A stretch of 64,000 bases of DNA from assembly GCA_002413045.1 (NCBI GenBank), contig DHWF01000026.1:115511-179510 (forward strand). Direction: 5' to 3'. Positions within the stretch are counted from its first letter, which is position 1, and each line of letters starts with the position of its first letter. Shown here in pieces: positions 1 to 8,231 of this stretch. The stretch comes from Chloroflexi bacterium UBA5189. GTDB lineage: Bacteria; Chloroflexota; Limnocylindria; Limnocylindrales; CSP1-4. The notes below the pieces were generated by a model. That model was not told the origin of the DNA, ran no database searches, and saw only the letters and a list, made by a program, of their open reading frames with translations. The position numbers and the translations under genes were made by a program.

Positions 1-322
1 AGCCGCTCGCGTGGAGCGCGTCGGTGTTGAAGATCCCGACGAATGGGGCCACGAACAGCTGGCTCGTGTTCAGGATGAACGAGACCAGGTCGTTGCCCTC
101 GCGCGCGTCCAGCAACAGCAGCACGATGCGAAGGCCGATCAGCAGCTGGATGAGCCCGAAGATCAGCACGACCACGCGTCGGGTCATCTCGCCGCCGCTC
201 GGGGAGACATTGGCAGTCTCGACGACCGAGGACGTCCGGGTCACCGGCGTCGCGGGCACGGTGGCCGGATCGACGTACGGCTCCTGATCGGTTCTGGTGA
301 CGACTTGTCGTTGAACGGTCAT
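1..322 (-). CDS. YggT-like small membrane protein, 3' end cut by window edge
   Basis: Reading the minus strand from ATG at 322 gives an open frame of about 107 codons that runs off the left edge without a stop. A Ser/Thr/Pro-rich hydrophilic N-terminus (about 45 residues) is followed by a hydrophobic helix (RRVVVLIFGLIQLLIG) and the run LLLLDAREGNDLVSFILN. It closely matches the complete 146-residue protein at 33294-33734, which shares the same helix, the LLLLDARE motif and the LNxSQLFV segment, so the missing part is probably one more membrane helix. GGAGGG lies about 9 bases before the ATG. YggT-family proteins are small membrane proteins of poorly defined role; the assignment is by overall resemblance and rests mainly on the paralogue. 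Inner-membrane location is inferred from the helices. Confidence 0.8.
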   Translation of the reverse strand, partial: MTVQRQVVTRTDQEPYVDPATVPATPVTRTSSVVETANVSPSGGEMTRRVVVLIFGLIQLLIGLRIVLLLLDAREGNDLVSFILNTSQLFVAPFVGIFNTDALHASG

Positions 323-485
323 GGGGTAGATCCCTCCATGCGGATCCTCAGCGTGGCCTCGGACGGGTACACGCCGGGCGACATTCGGCGTCGAATCGCG
401 TTGCAGTCGCGGTGCAGGTCGCAGTCCCGAGCCGCTGACCGGACCTCCTCGCTTTTCGGACCCGGTGCGCTCGTGCGCGCGAAGA

Positions 486-710
486 TCACATGGACGTGGC
501 CGGTACGTCCAGGTCGGGGAGCAGGTCGGGCTCGCCGGACGCGATGCCGCCCGCCTTGTCGTCGATCCGCTCGGCGAGTCGCTGCGGCAGCTCGGCGTCC
601 GGATTGCTCGTGGGTTCCGGCACGTTGGCGCCGGGGAAGCGCATCTCGGGACGGCCCTCCGCCTGGTCGTCGGGAACCTGCTCATGTGGGTCGCTGATGG
701 GTGTGCGCAT
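486..710 (-). CDS. Small hydrophilic protein of unknown function (74 aa)
   Basis: I do not recognise this gene. The start is ATG at 710, because a near-perfect AAGGAGG ribosome site sits about 7 bases upstream; the frame stays open further upstream to a TTG but has no ribosome site there. The product is acidic and rich in Pro, Asp and Glu, with no membrane segment, signal peptide or cysteine, and looks largely disordered. It lies upstream of the YggT-like gene on the same strand, in a cluster of small stress-type proteins, so a role in stress physiology is possible but is only contextual. Confidence 0.55.
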   Translation of the reverse strand: MRTPISDPHEQVPDDQAEGRPEMRFPGANVPEPTSNPDAELPQRLAERIDDKAGGIASGEPDLLPDLDVPATSM

Positions 711-907
711 TCGTGTGACCTCCTTGCTGCGTTCCGGCGACAGTGCGACCACGGGTGTGCTCGGCGTATCGGCACGCAAGCGCACCGCGGTTGCAGTCCG
801 CTTGCGGCGAGCGACACGCCGCTGCAACGGTGAACGTGGATCGCGTTGTCCCCGCGTGCCCGCGCACCGGCCACGATCAGCACGACCCCGTACAGAGGAG
901 CAACCAC

Positions 908-1348
908 ATGACCGCTATCGTCCTGCCGGATCTCAACCAGAAGACCATCGACGATCTTCGGGAGCGCGTTTCGAAGCTGTCGGACATCGACTTTTCGAAG
1001 ATCGACCTGTCGAAGATCGAGATGCCCGCGCTTCAGGACGTCGGCAAAAGCGCCGATCAGGCGATCGACCGACTCCTTGGTCGCTCGCGCATGCCGATGT
1101 GGCCGTGGATCGCTGCCGGGATCGGGCTCATCGCCGTCATCGGCGCGATCACGGCCTGGTTCACGGTGATCCGTCGGTCGGCATGGTTCGGCGCGAAGAC
1201 AGGCTGGCAGCAGCCAGGTACCGAGGACGGACCGTCGACCTTGGAGCCCGAGGGCATGACGACCCGGTCGCCAATGGCGGATGACCTGCGCGCCGCCGAC
1301 CTGGTCACGTCCTTGGGCGCGACCTCCTATCCGATCGAGGAGGCCTAG
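908..1348 (+). CDS. Membrane-anchored protein of unknown function (146 aa)
   Basis: ATG at 908 follows AGAGGAG at about 894-900. Residues 1-55 are a charged, helical segment with a repeated Lys-Ile-Asp/Lys-Ile-Glu pattern (SKIDLSKIEM). A single membrane helix follows at about 62-85 (WPWIAAGIGLIAVIGAITAW), and then a hydrophilic tail of about 60 residues. No catalytic motif is visible. The architecture of an amphipathic N-terminal helix, one membrane span and a polar tail resembles small envelope or stress proteins of high-GC bacteria. A strong hairpin at 1522-1555 probably ends its transcript. Function unknown. Confidence 0.75.
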   Translation: MTAIVLPDLNQKTIDDLRERVSKLSDIDFSKIDLSKIEMPALQDVGKSADQAIDRLLGRSRMPMWPWIAAGIGLIAVIGAITAWFTVIRRSAWFGAKTGWQQPGTEDGPSTLEPEGMTTRSPMADDLRAADLVTSLGATSYPIEEA

Positions 1349-1678
1349 CCGCACGTGGCCGCCGAGACGGTCATCGCCGAGTTCCGGGTGGGCCGGCTCG
1401 ACGGCATCCCGATCTGTCGCGCATGCGAGCGCTATCACGCGCCCGAGGAAGGCCATCGCCACTAGGGCCATCGCCACTCGGGCACTGCGCACGAGACGCG
1501 ACCAGCGTCAACGTCGATCTCGACGAGCGGCTCGGAACCTTCCGGGCCGCTCGTCCGTTTCCGGTGCAAGCGAGTTGTGAGGTCGCGTCGGCGCGCACTT
1601 GCGCGCTCGATGCCGGCGCTGGGCGATCGTGGATTCCTCGCCAGCGACAGGCGAAACGATCGAACGAAGGAGCCCACG
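1349..1678. other. Intergenic stretch without a supported gene
   Basis: About 330 bases between two small plus-strand genes. It holds an imperfect tandem 15-base repeat (1451-1465 and 1466-1480, one mismatch) and the long hairpin at 1522-1555. Open frames exist on both strands but none has a convincing ribosome site or recognisable product. Confidence 0.6.
1522..1560 (+). terminator. Long hairpin, probable terminator
   Basis: A 10-bp perfect stem (GACGAGCGGC at 1522-1531 with GCCGCTCGTC at 1546-1555) encloses a second internal dyad (CGGAA/TTCCG). A short T run (1558-1560) follows. It lies downstream of the 908-1348 gene. Confidence 0.6.
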
Positions 1679-1915
1679 GTGAGTGCCCGCACCTTGGCGA
1701 CAGCGTCCACCTTCATCGGACCCCGCCGGCCGCTCCGCGAGCTCAACACCATTGCCGACGTTCCCGCGATCGCCGCGGCGACGATGCCCAGCGAGACCGT
1801 GCCCAGCGCGGTCACCATGGCCGCCCGCCTCACCGGCGCCTCGATGCGCCTCCTGGAGGTGAGCCTCGCCGCCGCGGCCATGACCACGGCACTCCTGCTC
1901 GGGGTGGGTCGCTAG
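1679..1915 (+). CDS. Small Ala-rich protein of unknown function (78 aa)
   Basis: GTG at 1679 is chosen because GAAGGAG lies 7-8 bases before it; the open frame upstream has no such site. The 78 residues are Ala/Thr-rich with two mildly hydrophobic stretches, the last close to the C-terminus (LLEVSLAAAAMTTALLLGVG), which could be a membrane anchor or an amphipathic helix. No family recognised. It stands alone between a probable terminator and the debranching enzyme. It could be spurious, but the ribosome site and its neighbourhood of similar small genes argue for a real one. Confidence 0.45.
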   Translation: MSARTLATASTFIGPRRPLRELNTIADVPAIAAATMPSETVPSAVTMAARLTGASMRLLEVSLAAAAMTTALLLGVGR

Positions 1916-2108
1916 GTCGGTTCCTCGGCGACGCCCGCCGGGGCGAGGTCCTCGGCGGCCCTCCTGGGTCTGCGTCTCTTACTCGGGCTGGTCGCCTCGT
2001 CGAGGCTCGGGCTCGCGCCGCCGCCGCGTCATGGGCCGCGCGTTGCGATTGCAGCGTGCTCGCACGTCGCGCTATGACACGCCCGGCCAGCCGGAGCATC
2101 ATGGATCC

Positions 2109-4460
2109 GTGGCGCACTCAGTGATCGAGGGCGCGGCCGCCACGGTGGCCTCGCCGATCCAGCTCCCGCCGCCGCAACCGAGGATCGTCCCGGCGACCGA
2201 CCTCGGCGGTGTTGGCGTGCTCAAGCACGGCAACTTCTACTTCCTCTCGGATCCGTTCGGAGACGTCCATCCCGATTCGCGCGGCCTCGGGCTGTACGAC
2301 CTTGACACGCGGATCCTGTCCTGCGCGATCCTTCGCATCAATGGCGTGCGGCCGACGCTCCTTCGGGCGCAGTCGGCGGCCAATCACCTGAGCACGATCC
2401 AGCTGACGAATCCGGAGGTCCGCAAGGACCCCTCGACGAAGCAGGCCACGACCCAGGCGCTCGCCATGCGCGCGATCTCGGTGATGCGCCGGCGCTGGAT
2501 CGCCGGTGGGCTCGCCGAGCGGATCGAGGTCACCAACTACAGCGCCTTCGCCCAACAGGTCCAGCTGGACCTCGAGCTCGACGCCGACGCGGCGGACATC
2601 TTCGAGGTCCGTGGGCGCGTGCGCGCGCAGCGCGGCACCTATCGCCCCATCGAGGTGACCCCGGAATCGATCGTGTTCGGCTACGAGGGCCTCGACGGCC
2701 TCGTGCGCCGGACCCTCGTGTCGTTCACGGCCGGCGAGGTGAACGCGAGCGTACGGGCAACGGTGGATGCCAGCGGCACTGTCGGGGGCGGCGAGGGCTC
2801 GGTCGGCATCCGGTGGCTGCTCGACGTCGAGCCCGGCGCCCGGGCGGGCATCCGCTGGGAGGTTGCGACCGACCTGTCACCCATGCCCGGGCATCAGCGG
2901 CCCGGCGATTCGAGCCCGGAACGCCTCGCGCGTTCCGTCACCAGCGGGCCGGCGAACGGGGCGGCGGGCGACGTCACGATCGGCGCTGGACCGATCGCCG
3001 AGCCCACCATCGCCGAGGAGGAATACGGCAAGTGGCACGAGCGCTGCGCCCGCATCCGCTCTGACGGCGAGCTGCTCGACCTCGCGATCCGGCGGAGCAT
3101 CGCCGACCTGCGCCTGCTCCGGAACGACGGCCCGATGCTCGGCGAGCACTACGTCGCGGCGGGCGTGCCCTGGTTCGCGACCCTCTTCGGGCGCGACAGC
3201 ATCATCACCTCCCTCCAGGTGCTGCCGTTCATGCCCGACGTCGCGCGCGAGACGCTGCGGGTGCTCGCCGATTGGCAGGCGACCGAGGACGACCCATCGC
3301 GGGACATGGAGCCGGGCAAGATCCTGCACGAGCTGCGCACCGGCGAGCTGGCCCGGACCAGCGAGCTGCCGCACCGGCCGTACTACGGCAGCGTCGACGC
3401 GACGCCGCTCTGGCTGATCCTCCTCGACGAGACCTACCGCTGGACCGGCGACATCGGCCTGGTGAAGGCGCTCTGGCCGAATGCGCTCGCCGCCCTTCGC
3501 TGGATCGACGAGTACGGCGACCGCGACGGGGACGGCTTCGTCGAGTACGAGCGCCGGACGCCGTTGGGCCTCCTGAACCAGGGCTGGAAGGACTCGGGCG
3601 ACGGCCTCCGGCATCGCGACGGCTCGCTCGCCCAGGCGCCGATCGCGCTGGTCGAGGTCCAGGGCTACGTGTACGACGCCAAGGTCCGCATGGCAGGCCT
3701 CGCGGAGCGGCTCGGGGATCACGAGCTCGCCGCGAAACTGACGGGCGAGGCGGAGGCCCTGCGCGCGCGCTTTGATGCCGCGTTCTGGATGCCCGATGTC
3801 GGCTACTACGCGGTCGCACTCGACCAGGACAAGCGCCAGGTCGGGTCGATCACCTCCAACCCGGGCCACTGCCTGTGGAGCGGAATCGTGCCGAAGGAGC
3901 GCGTGAACGCAGTCGTCGACCGCCTCCTCGATCCCACGATGGACTGCGGCTGGGGCATTCGCACATATGCGTCTGGGCAGCCCGGCTACAACCCCGTCGG
4001 CTATCACACCGGGACCGTGTGGCCGCACGACAACGCGCTGATCGCGGCGGGCATGAAGCGGGTCGGGCGCCACGATGCGTCGGACCGCATCGCGTCCCGG
4101 ATCTTCGAGGCCGCGCAGCACTCGCCCGACTTCCGGCTGCCGGAGCTGTTCTGCGGCTTCGATCGCGGCCTCGCCGACGTGCCGGTCCCCTATCCGGTCG
4201 CCTGCTCGCCCCAGGCGTGGTCCGCCGCGACCTCGCTGTCGCTGCTCCAGACGATGCTCGGCATGCGAGCCGACGCGGCGCGCGACGTCCTCGAGCTGGA
4301 CCGACCGCACCTGCCGGCGTGGCTGGGCAAGGTCACCGTGCACGAGCTGCGCGTCGGCGAGCGGACCGTCGACCTGCTGTTCCATCGCTGGCGGGGTAAC
4401 ACCACCAGCGCCGAGGTCCTGCGCCGGGACGGGCCGCTGCAACTCGTGATTCGCGTCTGA
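2109..4460 (+). CDS. Glycogen debranching enzyme (amylo-alpha-1,6-glucosidase family)
   Basis: Hydrolyses alpha-1,6 branch points in glycogen-like or maltooligosaccharide substrates in the cytoplasm. The N-terminal third is the beta-rich domain seen in bacterial GDE_N_bis proteins (GNFYFLSDPFGDV, LYDLDTRIL). The C-terminal two thirds form an (alpha/alpha)6 barrel of the GDE_C/GH15-like type, with the family landmark GVPWFATLFGRDSI near residue 353, followed by GYHTGTVWPHDN and ELFCGF. About 783 residues, normal for the family. GTG at 2109 is preferred (GGAG about 12 bases upstream, just before the conserved N-terminus); the frame is open back to 2031. It stands alone with a hairpin after it (4504-4527). 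Exact linkage specificity cannot be read from sequence. Confidence 0.88.
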   Translation: MAHSVIEGAAATVASPIQLPPPQPRIVPATDLGGVGVLKHGNFYFLSDPFGDVHPDSRGLGLYDLDTRILSCAILRINGVRPTLLRAQSAANHLSTIQLTNPEVRKDPSTKQATTQALAMRAISVMRRRWIAGGLAERIEVTNYSAFAQQVQLDLELDADAADIFEVRGRVRAQRGTYRPIEVTPESIVFGYEGLDGLVRRTLVSFTAGEVNASVRATVDASGTVGGGEGSVGIRWLLDVEPGARAGIRWEVATDLSPMPGHQRPGDSSPERLARSVTSGPANGAAGDVTIGAGPIAEPTIAEEEYGKWHERCARIRSDGELLDLAIRRSIADLRLLRNDGPMLGEHYVAAGVPWFATLFGRDSIITSLQVLPFMPDVARETLRVLADWQATEDDPSRDMEPGKILHELRTGELARTSELPHRPYYGSVDATPLWLILLDETYRWTGDIGLVKALWPNALAALRWIDEYGDRDGDGFVEYERRTPLGLLNQGWKDSGDGLRHRDGSLAQAPIALVEVQGYVYDAKVRMAGLAERLGDHELAAKLTGEAEALRARFDAAFWMPDVGYYAVALDQDKRQVGSITSNPGHCLWSGIVPKERVNAVVDRLLDPTMDCGWGIRTYASGQPGYNPVGYHTGTVWPHDNALIAAGMKRVGRHDASDRIASRIFEAAQHSPDFRLPELFCGFDRGLADVPVPYPVACSPQAWSAATSLSLLQTMLGMRADAARDVLELDRPHLPAWLGKVTVHELRVGERTVDLLFHRWRGNTTSAEVLRRDGPLQLVIRV

Positions 4461-4503
4461 CCCCCCGCCCCGATCGGGACCGGAGCGCTCGACAGGCTGT
4501 TGC

Positions 4504-4527
4504 AACGGGACCCGAGGCTCCCGTTGT
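4504..4527 (+). terminator. Hairpin after debranching enzyme
   Basis: Perfect 8-bp stem CAACGGGA/TCCCGTTG with an 8-base loop, 43 bases after the stop codon. There is no strong T run, so factor-independent termination is likely but not certain. Confidence 0.5.
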
Positions 4528-4605
4528 CGTCCCGGTCCGCCTTCGAGGCGACAGTGGTGAACGATCCCTCGGGATCGGACCAACACCGCAGCGACGGAGG
4601 CTCGG

Positions 4606-4887
4606 ATGAGCATCATTGCGTGGATCGTGCTCGGCGCGATCGCCGGCTACCTGGCCGGATTCCTCGTCCGTGGTGACGAGGGTCTGGGCATCATCGGGCA
4701 CATCGTGCTTGGCATCGTCGGAGCGCTCGTCGGCGGCTTCCTCGCCGGCGTCCTGTTCCACACCAACCCGATCGACGGGGGGCTCGACCTTAGCTCGATC
4801 GTCGTCGCCACGATCGGCGCGGTGATCGCGGTCGTCGTCTGGAACGCCGTCACCGGACGCGCGAGGACCGGCCGCGGCGTCGCCTGA
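4606..4887 (+). CDS. GlsB/YeaQ/YmgE-family stress membrane protein, copy 1
   Basis: A 93-residue protein with three hydrophobic helices and the Gly-rich pattern of the transglycosylase-associated YeaQ/YmgE family (WIVLGAIAGYLAGFLVRG, then GHIVLGIVGALVGGFLAG). Members sit in the inner membrane and are associated with general and acid stress in other bacteria; the molecular role is unknown. ATG is preceded by GGAGG. A second copy lies at 33810-34082, also close to a YggT-like gene. The perfect 13-bp hairpin at 4936-4967 follows. Confidence 0.9.
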   Translation: MSIIAWIVLGAIAGYLAGFLVRGDEGLGIIGHIVLGIVGALVGGFLAGVLFHTNPIDGGLDLSSIVVATIGAVIAVVVWNAVTGRARTGRGVA

Positions 4888-4935
4888 CCGCCTGGCCGGC
4901 GGTCGCCAACCACCGCCGGCCACCAACCCAACGAG

Positions 4936-4967
4936 GGAGACGCCCACCGATCCAGGTGGGCGTCTCC
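4936..4967 (+). terminator. Perfect 13-bp stem-loop between glsB-like and SRPBCC genes
   Basis: GGAGACGCCCACC pairs perfectly with GGTGGGCGTCTCC across a 6-base loop. It begins 48 bases after the stop of the GlsB-like gene and ends 17 bases before the next ATG, so it probably terminates the first transcript. It could also be a 5' element of the next mRNA, since the ribosome site AAGGAGG follows directly. Confidence 0.65.
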
Positions 4968-4984
4968 GATTCAAGGAGGCATCC

Positions 4985-5467
4985 ATGTCCCGCATGACTG
5001 AGGCAATCGAGGTGGACGTCCCGGTTCGGGTCGCCTACGACCAGTGGACGCAGTTCGAGTCGTTCCCGAAGTTCATGGACGGCGTCGACAAGGTCGAGCA
5101 GGTCGATGACAAGCGGCTCGAATGGACCGCGACCATTGCCGGGAAGACCAAGCACTGGCGGGCCGAGATCGTCGAACAGCGCCCCGACGCGCTCGTCTCG
5201 TGGCGCAGCACCGACGGGGCGCGGAATGACGGCGAGGTGCGGTTCGAACCGGTCACCGCCGACCGGACGCGCATCGTGCTCGAGCTGGACGTGGATCCGG
5301 ACGGGCTCATCGAGACGGCGGGTGATGCGCTGGGCATGGTCGAGCGCCAGGTGCGCGGCGACCTCGAGCGCTTCCGGGAATTCATCGAGCTGCGTCGGCG
5401 GCCGACCGGCGCCTGGCGCGGCCGCGTCGATGGGGGCCGCGTCGAGCGAAGCAGTATCGAGAGCTGA
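4985..5467 (+). CDS. SRPBCC-family protein (polyketide cyclase/START-like)
   Basis: 160 residues with the START/SRPBCC fold pattern: an N-terminal strand with a Val/Pro-rich start (IEVDVPVRVAYDQWTQFESF), FPKFMDGVDKVEQ, a run of beta-strands (EWTATIAGKTKHWRAEI) and a long C-terminal helix (MVERQVRGDLERFREFIE). The family binds hydrophobic ligands in a deep cavity; the ligand is unknown. A strong AAGGAGG lies just upstream of the ATG. This subtype is common next to small stress proteins in high-GC bacteria, in line with its neighbours here. The last 25 residues are Arg/Gly-rich and probably disordered. Confidence 0.88.
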   Translation: MSRMTEAIEVDVPVRVAYDQWTQFESFPKFMDGVDKVEQVDDKRLEWTATIAGKTKHWRAEIVEQRPDALVSWRSTDGARNDGEVRFEPVTADRTRIVLELDVDPDGLIETAGDALGMVERQVRGDLERFREFIELRRRPTGAWRGRVDGGRVERSSIES

Positions 5468-5639
5468 CCAAGGCCGCACCAGCTCGACTCGCCAGCTGCA
5501 ACGCCGCTGCAATGGCGGGGCGAGTCGCGGTGGCGGGCCCGCGACGGTGCTCGTCGCACGATCGAGCCTGACGCGGCGATCCCTCATCGCCCGTTCCCTC
5601 CGGGAACTGGTCCCCCGGGATCGGCTCCCAACCCTCCTC

Positions 5640-5665
5640 CGACCGTCCGGCTTGCCGGACGGTCG
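5640..5665. terminator. 11-bp hairpin in a convergent intergenic region
   Basis: CGACCGTCCGG and CCGGACGGTCG pair perfectly over a CTTG loop. It sits between the ends of the SRPBCC gene (plus) and the 5727-6083 gene (minus), so it could stop transcription from both sides. No T run on either strand. Confidence 0.55.
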
Positions 5666-5726
5666 TGCCCGCGTATCGGCGGCCGCGGCCGCCTGGGTCA
5701 GGCGCGGGCCCTGATGGCCGCCTCGG

Positions 5727-6083
5727 TCAGGCGCGGACCTTGCTGGCCGCCGCTTGGCGGTCGGCGAGGACGAGTCCCATCGCCGCCAGCGGCGCCAGCG
5801 CCAGAGCGATCAGCAGGCGCGGGGCACCGCCGATGAGCAGGCCGATCGCCAGCCCGAGCGACAGCGCCACCCCGGTCGAGATCCGCGCATCCGAGCCGGC
5901 CTCGATGGTCGAGAACAGGTTGCCGACCGCGGCGCGTGACGTCCGAGCAACGTCGGGCATCGAGCGGCCGACGCCCTCCAGGGCGCTCCGGACCTCGTGG
6001 ACCGCGCCCTCCATGGGGCTGGCCCCGCCGTTCGCGTGGGTGCCGTTCTTCGTGGTCGTGGTGGTTGTCGCCGTCGTGGTCAT
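5727..6083 (-). CDS. Small membrane protein with Thr-rich N-terminus (118 aa)
   Basis: ATG at 6083 has GGAGGA upstream. The N-terminus is almost pure threonine (TTTATTTTTT). A predicted amphipathic helix (about 25-65) is followed by two hydrophobic segments near the C-terminus (VALSLGLAIGLLIGG and LLIALALAPLAAMGLVLA). The layout resembles ElaB/DUF883 or YtxH-like envelope stress proteins, but no motif is decisive. It is divergent from the 6230-6463 gene, within the stress-type cluster. Confidence 0.7.
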   Translation of the reverse strand: MTTTATTTTTTKNGTHANGGASPMEGAVHEVRSALEGVGRSMPDVARTSRAAVGNLFSTIEAGSDARISTGVALSLGLAIGLLIGGAPRLLIALALAPLAAMGLVLADRQAAASKVRA

Positions 6084-6229
6084 GGTCGAGTTCCTCCGTG
6101 TTGTGCGGCGTGTTCGCCGCTGCGATCGGGTTGCAACTCCCAGGGGATATCTAGGTGACTGTCGAGAAGGCGCCGATGCGTAAGGTCGAGTCGAGCGCGG
6201 CGCCTGCCGTGCACACCGGAGGATCCGAC

Positions 6230-6463
6230 ATGAACGACATCAAGCGCGCTGCTCGCGATACCGAGGCCGACGTCAAGGAGACGTGGCGCAAGGCCGATGG
6301 CAACGAGTCGCTGGGCGACAAGGCCGCCGACGTCGGCGATCGCGCAACGAACGTGGTCAAGGACGCCGCCGACAACGTTCACGAGGGTGCCGACAAGCTG
6401 TCGCGGGAGGTCGCGTACGAGGAAGGCCGCGCCGACGAGGCGGCAATTCGCACGCCGCGCTGA
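6230..6463 (+). CDS. LEA/CsbD-like hydrophilic helical protein (77 aa)
   Basis: ATG at 6230 is chosen over an upstream in-frame GTG (6155) because GGAGGATC sits just before it. The product is highly charged and lacks any hydrophobic segment; its repeated Ala-Ala-Asp/Lys heptads (GDKAADVGDRATNVVKDAAD) form long amphipathic helices, as in CsbD or late-embryogenesis-abundant-like stress proteins. The role is probably protective or stress-linked, by analogy only. Its last 85 bases overlap the end of the convergent gene at 6379-7062. Confidence 0.72.
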   Translation: MNDIKRAARDTEADVKETWRKADGNESLGDKAADVGDRATNVVKDAADNVHEGADKLSREVAYEEGRADEAAIRTPR

Positions 6464-7062
6464 CCCACATCGGCGTGGGTGATGCCGGCCGCCGCGGGCG
6501 ATCCGCCCGTGGCGGCCGCCTGCTGTCCGACCCAGAACGCCGTGGCGCCCGCCCACGCGGGGCCGCCCGCCGCACTGGTCACCCCGGCCGGCTCGGCGAC
6601 GACCGTCGGCTCCCTGCGCGCCTCCTCGCCGCAATGCGGGCAGATCTCGAAGGTGGGGTCGGACCAGGCGCTGCATGCGGCACAGGGCACCGCGAGCCAG
6701 CTCGTGCACGCGGGGCAGCGCTTCCAGCTCGGCTGGATGTGCCTGGAGCAGGCCGGACACGTTGGTCCGACGCCGGATTCCACCAGTGCCACGGCGATGC
6801 GCTGTGACCGCTCGTCGGCGGCGCTCACGCCGGGTCGGGCGACCCGGTAGACCGCCAGCGCGAGGGGCAGCATGAGTGGCGTCGACAGGACGATCCAGGC
6901 TGCGGCGCCAAAGGCCGCGAAGGACGACTCGGTTCGCCTCGAGGCGTCGAGGTACGTCCACCACGCGGCGGCGAGCCAGAGCGCGACCGCGCCGATGCCG
7001 AGCGCGAGCAAGGTCGTGTCGACGATCGGGTTCGCGAGAATCTGGGCAGGGAGGTCGGGCAC
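6379..7062 (-). CDS. Membrane protein with double zinc ribbon (227 aa)
   Basis: Two membrane helices (about residues 15-36 and 48-72) precede a double zinc ribbon: CPAC and CPAC, then CAAC and CPHC, spanning about 101-145. The last 80 residues are Ala/Gly-rich and disordered. Such zinc-ribbon membrane proteins of Chloroflexota and Actinobacteria are uncharacterised; protein or nucleic-acid binding is only a guess. GTG at 7062 lies 9 bases after CACACT (7077-7072 on this strand), fitting the short-leader promoter pattern seen elsewhere in the window. The C-terminus overlaps a convergent gene by 85 bases, so the exact end may be annotated differently elsewhere. Confidence 0.75.
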   Translation of the reverse strand: MPDLPAQILANPIVDTTLLALGIGAVALWLAAAWWTYLDASRRTESSFAAFGAAAWIVLSTPLMLPLALAVYRVARPGVSAADERSQRIAVALVESGVGPTCPACSRHIQPSWKRCPACTSWLAVPCAACSAWSDPTFEICPHCGEEARREPTVVAEPAGVTSAAGGPAWAGATAFWVGQQAAATGGSPAAAGITHADVGQRGVRIAASSARPSSYATSRDSLSAPS

Positions 7063-7137
7063 GGTGACATCAGTGTGTGGACCGGCCCTCGCTCCCTACA
7101 CTGCGGCGCGGGGCTGCGGCTTGCAGATCCGTGACGC

Positions 7138-8214
7138 TCATGCCGCCGGTCGCGTCCTCCCGGCCTGCCTGGCCTGAAGGAATCGGAGGAGCTCGAGCTC
7201 GTCGCGGCGCGTCGGCGGTCCGTCGTCTGCAGCTCGATCCGGGCCGCCGTGCCGGCCATCGGCGGACGCTGTCAGCCCGTAGGCCTCGATGACCGCCGGG
7301 TGGACGTAGCTGCTCCGGGTCACGGCAGCGCTGTCGCCGATCGCGTCGGCGGTGAGCGCGATGGCCGCCTTGAGCGCACTGCCCGCCCGCGTGCCAGCTT
7401 CGCCGGGCGAGCCCGCCTGCACGGCCCGGTAGGCAAGGAGCGTCGCCGCCCAGGTCCGGAAATCCTTGGCGCTGAACTCATCCGTCCCGGCGGCCTCGCG
7501 AAGGTAGTCGTTCACATCCTCGGAGGCGACCGCGTGCGCCTCGCCCGTGGCGTCCACGTACTGGAACAGCAGCTGTCCGGGCAGCTCCTGGCAGCGCGCG
7601 ACGATCCGGGCGAGTGTCCGGTCGACGAGCGCCCGCTCCTCGAAGCGGCCGCCCTTGCCGTGAAACCGGAACCGGATCGTCTCCCCGGAGACGCGCGCGT
7701 GGCGGTTCCGCAGCGTCGACAGGCCGAACGATCGGTTCAGGCGCGCGTACTCCGCGTTGCCCACGCGAAACCGTGTCGCCTCGAGCAGGCTGATCACCGT
7801 TGCGATCACCTTCTCGCGCGGCAGGCCGTGCCGGCGAAGGTCGCCCCGCACCCGGCGCCGAATGCGGGGCAGCGCTCGACCGAACCGGATCAGCCGTTCG
7901 AACTTGCCGCGGTCGCGGCGGGCTCGGAAACGGGCGTGATAGCGGTACTGACGACGCCCCCGAGCGTCGCGGCCGGTCGCCTGGAGGTGGCCCCCGGGAT
8001 CGGGGCAGATCCAGACGTCGGTCCAGGCCGGCGGGATCGCGAGCGCGTTCATCCGTGCCAGCTCGTCCTTCGAGCCGATGTGCCGGCCCTTGTCATCGAG
8101 ATAGGCGAAGCCACGACCATGTCGCCGCCGCGAGTACCCGGGTTCGTCCGACCGCACGTAGCGCAGGCCGACGGCGCGCGCATCACGACCGCCCGCGCGG
8201 TGATCCGGTTGCAT
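7138..8214 (-). CDS. DNA topoisomerase IB (poxvirus/bacterial type)
   Basis: Relaxes supercoils through a transient 3'-phosphotyrosyl bond and needs no ATP. The 358 residues carry the bacterial TopIB order: an N-terminal beta domain (RYVRSDEPGYSRRRHGRGF), RFRVGNAEYARLNRSFGLST, KDFRTWAATLL with a catalytic Arg, and SSYVHP, where Tyr303 should be the nucleophile. A usual length is about 330-360. ATG at 8214 is 17 bases after the stop of the glycosyltransferase on the same strand, so they are probably co-transcribed. No ribosome site is strong. An uninterrupted open frame continues far upstream through the glycosyltransferase region on this strand but is not part of the gene. Confidence 0.9.
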   Translation of the reverse strand: MQPDHRAGGRDARAVGLRYVRSDEPGYSRRRHGRGFAYLDDKGRHIGSKDELARMNALAIPPAWTDVWICPDPGGHLQATGRDARGRRQYRYHARFRARRDRGKFERLIRFGRALPRIRRRVRGDLRRHGLPREKVIATVISLLEATRFRVGNAEYARLNRSFGLSTLRNRHARVSGETIRFRFHGKGGRFEERALVDRTLARIVARCQELPGQLLFQYVDATGEAHAVASEDVNDYLREAAGTDEFSAKDFRTWAATLLAYRAVQAGSPGEAGTRAGSALKAAIALTADAIGDSAAVTRSSYVHPAVIEAYGLTASADGRHGGPDRAADDGPPTRRDELELLRFLQARQAGRTRPAA

Positions 8215-8231
8215 CGCCTGAGCCGGTTGCG

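Noticed and set aside
1451..1480. Tandem 15-base repeat, candidate for a repeat element or CRISPR
   Set aside because: Only two imperfect copies without spacers; no cas genes anywhere in the window.
1462..1887. A 141-codon minus-strand frame opposite the small gene at 1679-1915
   Set aside because: No ribosome site and no recognisable motif; the plus-strand frame has AAGGAG before its GTG.
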